Below are positions 1 through 5,646 of a stretch of 7,893 nt of DNA, piece by piece (position 1 is the first letter of the stretch; the number at the start of each line of letters is the position of its first letter). The stretch spans positions 1 to 7,893 of the forward strand of contig PMNM01000195.1 of NCBI GenBank assembly GCA_003161855.1, in the 5' to 3' direction. The translations under genes and the position numbers were made by a program. Below the pieces are notes generated by a model. That model was not told where the DNA came from. It searched no databases and saw nothing but the letters and a program-made list of their open reading frames with translations. Source of the stretch: Syntrophaceae bacterium. GTDB taxonomy: Bacteria > Desulfobacterota > Syntrophia > Syntrophales > Fen-1087.

Positions 1-192
1 CGTCATTTTCGAAATATAAAAATTGGTTACATGAATCTTGCCGGTCTGCAGGGGTTTGATAAACCATTCACGGTCCGACTGATCGGTACCGACGCCATAA
101 TTTTCGTATCGCGCCCGGTCGGCAATATTGGTGATATTTCTTGTCGTCTTCTTGCCGTTCGTATCAACGATATAAGCAAACTGGATCGATGG
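1..192 (-). other. Cache/PDC-like sensor domain (N-terminal part) within the synthase CDS
   Basis: Residues ~506-569 of the synthase read like the ligand-sensing fold of chemoreceptors and sensor kinases. A hydrophobic strand leads into an Asp-x-Asn-Gly turn (FAYIVDTNG, 510-518). After a loop comes SDREWF (544-549), matching the family's SDRxWF pattern. The segment KIHVTNFYISKMT (557-569) matches the strand that usually follows, just before a TG. A preceding helix (about 487-505, ending EENPSI) resembles the helix that opens such domains. No membrane segment is seen anywhere in the protein. The remainder lies outside the window, so domain boundaries and completeness are unknown. The call comes from motif recognition by eye, without a profile search. 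Confidence 0.72.
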
Positions 193-1707
193 GTTTTCCT
201 CTATGCACTGCTGCATGATCGGTTCCTGCAGTTCCGGTTGCATGGTCCTCATCACCGGATGTTCGATCACCTGCTTCACGACGGATGCCGCCGCCTCTTC
301 GGCCATATGCTTGATCTTTTCCAGATCGGACATGAAGAGTTCGGGAAGATATTTACGGACACGCTTTTCAAGCTCTTCGCTGGAAATGCTGGTCACTCGG
401 CCTGATTCATACTCTTCAGTGATCCACTTGTGAATTTTTGAAATCCCCGGATGCCGTTTATCAACCAGATTGTCTTCACTGAGACCCAGGTGGTTGTTGA
501 TCCAGAAAGAAATCCCGGCCTTTCCGGATTTATCTGTGATCATCGGAATAATCGGTCTCTTCAGGATCCTGGTCGTATCGAAGATATTATAAATCTCCTC
601 GCATTTGATCAAACCGTCGGCATGCACACCGGCTCGGGTAACGTTGAAATCAGCGCCGACAAAGGGGTAATTCGGAGGAATTTTGTAACCGATTTCTTTT
701 TCAAAATACCTGGCAATGTCAGTGATGACGGTGGTATCGACTCCATGATCTGAGCCTTTCAGGCCGATATATTCCATAATGAGAGCCTCGATCGGTGGGT
801 TGCCCGTCCGCTCACCGAGACCGAGCAAAGTGCCATTGGCCGCTCCACAACCATAGAGCCAGGCCGTCGTGGCGTTAATCAGCGCCTTGTGAAAGTCATT
901 GTGCCCATGCCATTCCAGCAATTGACCCGGGACTCCCGCTTCTTCAATGAACGCTCGGACCATTTTATCAACACTCCTCGGCAGGGATGAGCCGGGATAG
1001 GTCACACCGTAACCCATTGTATCACAGAGGCGGATCTTAATATCAAGACCACTCTCTTCGCGCAGCTTCATGAGTTCAATGGCGAAGGGGATACAGAATC
1101 CATAAATATCGGCCCGGGTAATATCCTCAAAATGACAGCGTGGAATAATGCCGGCCGTGAGGATGGAACGAACGGTATCGAGATACTCGCCCATCGTCTG
1201 ACGCCTGGTTTTATTGAGCTTCAGAAAGATATGATAATCGGACACCGAGGTCAGGATACCCGTTTCTTTAAGTCCCGCGTCTTTTACAAGGTTGACATCT
1301 TCGCTATTCGCCCTGATCCATCCCGTAATTTCAGGGTATTTTAAGCCGAGAGCCAGGCAACGGGCGACCGCTTCCTTATCTCTTTGACTATAGAGAAAAA
1401 ACTCTGTTTGCCGGATCACCCCGTTCTCACCGCCCAGTCTGCTCATCAGCGTGTACAAATCGACAATCTGTTTAACCGTATAAGGGGGACGGGCCTGTTG
1501 ACCATCGCGAAACGTTGTATCCGTGATCACCAGTTCGTCGGCTGGATCGATGGGCATCAGTTTATGGTCAAAGTCGATCCGGCTGACTTCATCATAAGGG
1601 AAAATATCTTTCTGGAGGTTGGGTTGATCGACATCCCGGAGATCGTGCCGCCAGAAGCGGGTATGTTCGTGATCAAGAACTTTTTTATCCCTGTTCCACT
1701 TAGCCAT
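1..1707 (-). CDS. Re-citrate synthase-like acyltransferase (HMGL/isopropylmalate synthase family) with C-terminal Cache-like domain, 3'-truncated
   Basis: I translated 569 residues from an ATG at 1705-1707 with no in-frame stop; the gene runs off the left edge. The start is backed by GGAG eight bases upstream (GGAGAAAGAAAC-ATG). Residues ~58-340 form the TIM-barrel catalytic domain of enzymes that condense acetyl-CoA with a 2-oxoacid: ITDTTFRDGQQ (61-71; R67 and metal ligand D68) and EWHGHND (265-271; metal ligands H267 and H269). The stretch RPPYT after the FRDGQQ motif, and the HFEDITRADIYGF (192-204) and RLCDTMGYG (226-234) motifs, fit the Re-citrate synthase clade (oxaloacetate + acetyl-CoA to citrate, feeding glutamate in anaerobes) as I remember it, more than LeuA. 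Residues ~340-430 are the usual post-barrel subdomain (AGVHADG at 359-365). Instead of a LeuA regulatory domain there follows a helical linker (~443-505) and a Cache/PDC-like segment (507 to the edge). Family assignment is firm; citrate rather than homocitrate or citramalate as product is inference. An upstream in-frame GTG at 1747-1749 would add 14 residues but is less likely. Confidence 0.9.
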   Translation of the reverse strand, partial: MAKWNRDKKVLDHEHTRFWRHDLRDVDQPNLQKDIFPYDEVSRIDFDHKLMPIDPADELVITDTTFRDGQQARPPYTVKQIVDLYTLMSRLGGENGVIRQTEFFLYSQRDKEAVARCLALGLKYPEITGWIRANSEDVNLVKDAGLKETGILTSVSDYHIFLKLNKTRRQTMGEYLDTVRSILTAGIIPRCHFEDITRADIYGFCIPFAIELMKLREESGLDIKIRLCDTMGYGVTYPGSSLPRSVDKMVRAFIEEAGVPGQLLEWHGHNDFHKALINATTAWLYGCGAANGTLLGLGERTGNPPIEALIMEYIGLKGSDHGVDTTVITDIARYFEKEIGYKIPPNYPFVGADFNVTRAGVHADGLIKCEEIYNIFDTTRILKRPIIPMITDKSGKAGISFWINNHLGLSEDNLVDKRHPGISKIHKWITEEYESGRVTSISSEELEKRVRKYLPELFMSDLEKIKHMAEEAAASVVKQVIEHPVMRTMQPELQEPIMQQCIEENPSIQFAYIVDTNGKKTTRNITNIADRARYENYGVGTDQSDREWFIKPLQTGKIHVTNFYISKMT

Positions 1708-1725
1708 GTTTCTTTCTCCAAAGTC

Positions 1726-1731
1726 TTTATA
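1726..1731 (-). promoter_or_regulatory. Possible -10 element for the synthase gene
   Basis: TATAAA reads on the minus strand inside the T-rich tail after the hairpin, about 18 bases before the synthase start codon. If used, it would give a leader of roughly a dozen bases carrying the GGAG ribosome site. The position of its -35 box falls in the hairpin loop (CGAAAG) and does not resemble TTGACA. The call is weak and rests mainly on the need for a promoter if the hairpin is a terminator. Confidence 0.2.
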
Positions 1732-1769
1732 AAAATTAAAAGAGGGCACTTTCGATTTCCTGTGCCCTC
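1731..1769 (-). terminator. Hairpin with T-rich tail between the LysM gene and the synthase gene
   Basis: A perfect 8-bp inverted repeat, GAGGGCAC (1762-1769 read on the minus strand) and GTGCCCTC (1742-1749), encloses a 12-base loop, AGGAAATCGAAA. On the minus strand it is followed directly by TTTTAATTTTT (1731-1741). This is the layout of an intrinsic terminator, 25 bases after the LysM stop codon. It also ends only 34 bases before the synthase ATG, so it could act as a leader attenuator instead. On the plus strand no T run follows, so it is one-directional. Confidence 0.7.
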
Positions 1770-1794
1770 CTTCGTGACGAATGTTAAATCGCTT

Positions 1795-2349
1795 TCAACT
1801 GACGGGCGGCACTGCCCGCGCTGGAGGGTTATAAGGTTTACGCGCCCCCGCTTTTTTTCTTGCCTTCCGGATGTCTTCCATCTTGAACCCGTCTCTTGGA
1901 ATCATCAGCTTTTGTCCCGGATAAATCTTGCTAGGGTCTTTGAGCAGTTTCTTGTTGGCATCATAAATCAGGGGCCACAGGAAATGATCATTGTAGATGT
2001 CTTTGTATTTGGCAATCCACCAGAGGGAGTCGCCCTTTTTGACAACATAAGTTGAAAAAAGCGTACTTTTCTTATCAGTTGATTTTATCTTTCTTCCGGC
2101 TGTTTGCTTTTGCGTTGCCGACGTCCTCATCTCCGCAGATGATGTTGCGGAAGTCTGATCTCCAGAAGTCTTGACATCGGACATACCGGCGGCCGACTGC
2201 TTCTGCGCAGCCATTTCCTGCTCGGCTGCCTGTTTCTTATCCACCTGCACAGACTCAGATGTTCGCTTGGTACATCCCAAAAAAACAAAAATAAGTCCAA
2301 CAACTAAAAACATGTGTATGAATAAACGTGACCATCGATTCTGCAACAT
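1795..2349 (-). CDS. LysM-domain lipoprotein
   Basis: This 184-residue protein is probably anchored in the envelope and binds peptidoglycan. The start ATG (2347-2349) follows a strong AGGAGGGG ribosome site. The N-terminus is a lipoprotein signal: RWSR, a hydrophobic stretch (~10-24), then FLGC with the lipidated Cys at residue 26. The lipobox is slightly atypical, with Phe at -3. Residues ~30-98 are a low-complexity Ala/Gln/Ser/Thr/Lys linker, likely a flexible tether. The LysM domain spans ~100-151: YVVKKGDSLWWIA (101-113), then LWPLIYDANKK (124-134), and IYPGQKLMIP (142-151). The tail (152-184) is basic, then Pro-rich. LysM proteins bind N-acetylglucosamine-containing glycans. No enzymatic domain is present, so it is a binding or structural protein. 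It lies downstream of aspS with its own probable promoter and is followed by a terminator-like hairpin, so it may be a single-gene unit. Its specific role is unknown. Confidence 0.9.
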   Translation of the reverse strand: MLQNRWSRLFIHMFLVVGLIFVFLGCTKRTSESVQVDKKQAAEQEMAAQKQSAAGMSDVKTSGDQTSATSSAEMRTSATQKQTAGRKIKSTDKKSTLFSTYVVKKGDSLWWIAKYKDIYNDHFLWPLIYDANKKLLKDPSKIYPGQKLMIPRDGFKMEDIRKARKKAGARKPYNPPARAVPPVS

Positions 2350-2442
2350 GGGTCCCCTCCTTTTCTATATTGGTCCATGCAACTCTGGCAATACCCGACC
2401 GACGCTCTTATCTAACATTCTTCATAAAATCTTCATGTTGGC

Positions 2443-2475
2443 TTTATAGATATAGCGATCAAAACGTCTTGTCAA
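2443..2475 (-). promoter_or_regulatory. Candidate sigma-70 promoter for the LysM lipoprotein gene
   Basis: A perfect TTGACA -35 box reads on the minus strand at 2470-2475. Downstream is an AT-rich stretch, TATATCTATAAA (2443-2454). The best-looking -10 hexamers in it have non-ideal spacing: TATATC after 15 bases and TATAAA after 21. TATCTA sits at the ideal 17 but matches poorly. The site would give a leader of roughly 90 bases before the LysM start. Only the -35 box is strong evidence. Confidence 0.42.
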
Positions 2476-2477
2476 TG

Positions 2478-2497
2478 AAAAAAGACAGATCGTCCTT
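2478..2497 (-). terminator. Weak terminator-like hairpin after aspS
   Basis: On the minus strand AAGGAC (2492-2497) can pair with GTCTTT (2481-2486), including one G-U pair, around a five-base loop GATCT. The right arm is part of a run of six T's (2478-2483). It begins 11 bases after the aspS stop codon. The stem is short and A/T-rich, so termination would be leaky at best. Confidence 0.3.
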
Positions 2498-2508
2498 CTC
2501 GTGTTACT

Positions 2509-4287
2509 TTATTGTACAATTTTCAGAGAAAGCTCCATCAGTTGCTCAATGCTGACCTTTGACGGTGCATCTGTCAGCAGACAGGTGGCTTTCTGTGTTT
2601 TCGGGAAGGCAATGACATCACGAATGGAGTCCGATCCCGTCATCAACATGATCAATCGGTCAAAGCCGAAGGCAATCCCGCCATGCGGCGGTGTCCCGTA
2701 TTCTAGGGCATCCAGAAGAAAACCAAATTTTGCCCGGGCTTCTTCTTGCTCCAAACCAAGGGTTTTGAAGATTTTTGCCTGCACCTGCTCAGAATGAATC
2801 CGGATGCTTCCGCCACCCACTTCCGAACCGTTCAGCACAAGATCATAGGCCCTGGCCCTCACTCTGCCCGGGTCTGTTTCCAGGAAGGGAATATCTTCCA
2901 TGACCGGCGAAGTAAAGGGATGATGTGTGGACACAAACCTTTTTTCCGTATCACTGTATTCAAGGAGTGGGAATGCGGTCACCCAGGTAAAGGAGAATAC
3001 CGCCGGATCAATCAGGTTGAGTAACTTGGCCACGTGAACCCTGAGATTCCCGAGGGAATCATGGACGATACCTGGTTTGTCAGCCACGAAAACAATAAGA
3101 TCTCCTTCGCGAGCCTCCATTTTCTGGTTGATCCGGTTTACTTCATCCGGCTTTAGAAATTTAAAAATCGGAGATGTCCATCCTTCAGGATGAAGCCGGG
3201 CCCAGGCCAACCCTTTCGCACCGTAAGTGGCTACATAATCTCTCAGGCTGTCCAGATCTTTGCGGGAAAGACGTTTTCCATCCTCAATCTTGATGGCTTT
3301 GATGACGCCGCTGCTGGCAATGACTTCCTGAAACAGATTGAAGTCAGCGTTTTTCAGGATATCGGTCAGATCCCTCAATTCCAGTGAAAAACGGGTATCA
3401 GGATTGTCTTTACCATAGCGGTTCACGGCATCCTGGTAGGCGATCCTCGGAAAAGGGGTTTTGAGAGAAACACCGAGACAGGACTTGAAAAGGTGAACCA
3501 TAAATCCTTCCATGATTTCGATAATATCGTTTTCGTCAAGAAAGGACATTTCCAGATCGATCTGCGTGAATTCAGGCTGACGGTCAGCCCGCAGGTCTTC
3601 ATCACGAAAACATTTCACAATCTGATAGTAACGGTCGAATCCTGAAACCATGAGTAGTTGTTTGAAAATCTGAGGTGACTGTGGCAGCGCATAGAACATG
3701 CCCTGATTGACCCGGCTGGGAACGAGATAATCCCGCGCTCCTTCCGGTGTGCTTTTTGTCAGAAAGGGGGTTTCCACTTCGATGAAGCCCTGCTTTTGAA
3801 AATATTCCCGTGTAGCGGCTGCTGCCCGGCTTCGCAGGATGATTTTGTTTTGAATTTCCGGGCGCCTCAGGTCAAGGTACCGGTACTTCAAGCGGACATT
3901 TTCAGAAATGTCTTCACCGGTATCCAGAACAAAAGGCGGTGTTTTTGCCTCATTGAGGATTTCCAGTTCATCGATCATGACCTCAATATCACCGTTCGGC
4001 AAATCGGGATTTTCCATGCCTTCCGGCCTTTTTCGCACTTTTCCCTGAACGGCCAGGACATATTCACTTCTGATCTTATGCGCTTCCTGATGAGGCACCG
4101 GACTCATTTCCGGATTGAAGACGATTTGAACCAGCCCTTCCCGATCCCTTAAATCAACAAAAATAACCCCGCCATGGTCTCTCCGCCGTTGTACCCATCC
4201 CATCAGGATGACTGTTTTTCCGGCATCCGCCACCCGGAGCGCACCACAGTAATGGGTCCGTTTTTTTCTTGTAATAAAGTCTGACAC
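2509..4287 (-). CDS. aspS: Aspartyl-tRNA synthetase, bacterial type, probably non-discriminating (Asp/Asn)
   Basis: The 592-residue protein attaches aspartate to tRNA-Asp in the cytoplasm; its length is normal for bacterial AspRS. Domains in order: N-terminal OB-fold anticodon-binding domain (~1-110, with [13 protein letters not shown] at 31-43); class II motif 1 region ([20 protein letters not shown], 168-187); motif 2 ([16 protein letters not shown], 227-242); the bacterial GAD insertion (~295-420); and motif 3 ([13 protein letters not shown], 536-548). Near-identity to E. coli AspRS around motif 2 makes the assignment certain. Two specificity positions, H38 and G90, match the non-discriminating type that also charges tRNA-Asn. 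The start is a GTG at 4285-4287; its GAGGT ribosome site overlaps the hisS stop codon, and the intergenic gap is only 8 bases. That argues for one hisS-aspS transcript with coupled translation. Confidence 0.98.
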   Translation of the reverse strand: MSDFITRKKRTHYCGALRVADAGKTVILMGWVQRRRDHGGVIFVDLRDREGLVQIVFNPEMSPVPHQEAHKIRSEYVLAVQGKVRKRPEGMENPDLPNGDIEVMIDELEILNEAKTPPFVLDTGEDISENVRLKYRYLDLRRPEIQNKIILRSRAAAATREYFQKQGFIEVETPFLTKSTPEGARDYLVPSRVNQGMFYALPQSPQIFKQLLMVSGFDRYYQIVKCFRDEDLRADRQPEFTQIDLEMSFLDENDIIEIMEGFMVHLFKSCLGVSLKTPFPRIAYQDAVNRYGKDNPDTRFSLELRDLTDILKNADFNLFQEVIASSGVIKAIKIEDGKRLSRKDLDSLRDYVATYGAKGLAWARLHPEGWTSPIFKFLKPDEVNRINQKMEAREGDLIVFVADKPGIVHDSLGNLRVHVAKLLNLIDPAVFSFTWVTAFPLLEYSDTEKRFVSTHHPFTSPVMEDIPFLETDPGRVRARAYDLVLNGSEVGGGSIRIHSEQVQAKIFKTLGLEQEEARAKFGFLLDALEYGTPPHGGIAFGFDRLIMLMTGSDSIRDVIAFPKTQKATCLLTDAPSKVSIEQLMELSLKIVQ

Positions 4288-4295
4288 TTGCTTTC

Positions 4296-5561
4296 TTACC
4301 TCGCTCTTACAAATTTCAGGATCGTTTCCTCAATCCCGTCCAGGCCGATGGTTTCCTGTGTTCCCTGGCGCATATTTCTCAATTCAGCTTTCCGTTCCCT
4401 GAGTTCTTTTTCACCGAGGATCAGGGTATAGGCGCACTGGAACTTGTCGGCCCGCTTCATCTGGCTTTTCAAACTTTTCCCAAGATAATCCATTTCCGTC
4501 AGAATGCCACTCATCCGGAAATGATTACAGAGCCTGAAAGCCAATTGTTGGGATTCATCTCCTAATGCTGCGATAAAAAGGTCAGGCTTGGCGCTGAATG
4601 ATTCATTTTTCACGGGGATCATGGCCAGCAGGCGTTCGCAGCCGATCGCAAATCCAATACCCGGAATGTCCGGGCCACCCAGCTCTTTGACCAGGCCATC
4701 GTAGCGTCCCCCACCGACAATGGCATTCTGTGCTCCGAGAAAATCAGTGGTTACCTCGAAGGTCGTTTTGGTATAGTAATCCAGGCCGCGGACCATCCGG
4801 GGGTTGATCATAAAAGACAAACCAAAAACATTCAATGATTCCTGAACATTCTTAAAATGATCCCGGCATCTATCACACACAAAGTCGGGCAGTTGCGGCG
4901 CATCCGCAATAATTCCGGAACAGGGTTCATTCTTGCAATCAAAGACCCGCAACGGATTGGTATGAAGACGCCGTTGACAGTCGCCACAAAGCTGATCTTC
5001 CTTACCTTTCAGAAAATCCGTCATGGCCTTTCTGAAGGAGGGCCGACAGGAAAAACAGCCCAGTGAGTTGATCTCCAGTCCTGGCTCTGGCAATCCGACG
5101 GACTTTAAGAAGTGAATCAGCATGAGAATGATTTCAGCATCTATCCTGGGATTGTCAAGACCCAGCAGTTCCACGTCAATCTGATGAAATTGCCTGTAAC
5201 GTCCTTTCTGAGGTCTTTCACGCCGGAACATCGGTCCGATCGTGTAGAGCTTGGCAACGGGATCAGCCGCATAGAGATTATGTTCCAGGTAAGCGCGAAT
5301 CACCGACGCCGTCGCTTCCGGCCTCAGGGTCAGATATTCTTCGCCCCGGTCGAGAAAGGTGTACATCTCCTTCTCAACAATATCAGTGGTTTCACCGATA
5401 CCCCTTTTAAATAAATCGGTTTTTTCCAGGATCGGAATTCTGATTTCTCTGAAGCCGAAAGAAGCAAATACGTCGCGGGCTTTTGCTTCGATAAATTGCC
5501 ACCGGCCCGTTTCCTCCGGGAGGATATCCTTGAAACCTCTGACAGCGGTAATAATTTCCAT
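4296..5561 (-). CDS. hisS: Histidyl-tRNA synthetase
   Basis: The 421-residue class II synthetase charges tRNA-His in the cytoplasm; its length is typical of bacterial HisRS. It opens with [11 protein letters not shown] (7-17), the standard HisRS N-terminus. Motif 2 is [20 protein letters not shown] (112-131). The His-specific motif is [12 protein letters not shown] (258-269), and motif 3 is [12 protein letters not shown] (301-312). The C-terminal anticodon-binding domain covers ~325-421. The insertion domain (~165-240) holds eight cysteines in mostly CxxC spacing (C169/C172, C192/C195, C209, C214, C229/C232), suggesting a metal site. The ATG start at 5559-5561 has AAAGGG seven bases upstream. 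The gene is co-transcribed with aspS, which begins 8 bases after its stop. It is preceded by an 85-base gap after comEC. Confidence 0.98.
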   Translation of the reverse strand: MEIITAVRGFKDILPEETGRWQFIEAKARDVFASFGFREIRIPILEKTDLFKRGIGETTDIVEKEMYTFLDRGEEYLTLRPEATASVIRAYLEHNLYAADPVAKLYTIGPMFRRERPQKGRYRQFHQIDVELLGLDNPRIDAEIILMLIHFLKSVGLPEPGLEINSLGCFSCRPSFRKAMTDFLKGKEDQLCGDCQRRLHTNPLRVFDCKNEPCSGIIADAPQLPDFVCDRCRDHFKNVQESLNVFGLSFMINPRMVRGLDYYTKTTFEVTTDFLGAQNAIVGGGRYDGLVKELGGPDIPGIGFAIGCERLLAMIPVKNESFSAKPDLFIAALGDESQQLAFRLCNHFRMSGILTEMDYLGKSLKSQMKRADKFQCAYTLILGEKELRERKAELRNMRQGTQETIGLDGIEETILKFVRAR

Positions 5562-5586
5562 AGGCCAACCCTTTCAACGGCGTTGC

Positions 5587-5615
5587 TGGATAGCACATAA
5601 GGTCTTGAAAGGCAA
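5587..5615 (-). promoter_or_regulatory. Candidate promoter for hisS-aspS
   Basis: In the 85-base gap between comEC and hisS the minus strand has TTGCCT (5610-5615), a 17-base spacer, and TATCCA (5587-5592). A TG one base before the -10 box makes it an extended type. The boxes are imperfect (four of six and three of six consensus bases). I see no convincing terminator after comEC, so read-through from comEC is also possible. Confidence 0.33.
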
Positions 5616-5646
5616 CAAAATATTAAAGACTTTACCTTATCCGAAG

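Noticed and set aside
1742..1769. Sigma-54-type promoter (GG-N10-GC) around the hairpin upstream of the synthase
   Set aside because: The GGGCAC stretch has no properly spaced -12 GC element. The sequence is better explained as the arms of a hairpin.
1384..2055. A 223-codon plus-strand open frame, with other plus-strand frames of 60-124 codons across the window
   Set aside because: They lie opposite the synthase, LysM, aspS, hisS and comEC genes. Their translations show no recognisable domains and they lack convincing ribosome sites. They are antisense shadows of real genes.
5330..5598. Minus-strand open frames overlapping the start of hisS in other frames
   Set aside because: hisS itself is intact from its ATG with a full N-terminal motif. 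The overlapping frames have low-complexity translations and no domain.
5562..5646. T-box or other tRNA-sensing leader upstream of hisS
   Set aside because: The gap is only 85 bases, too short for a T-box. I see no T-box sequence and no strong terminator/antiterminator pair.
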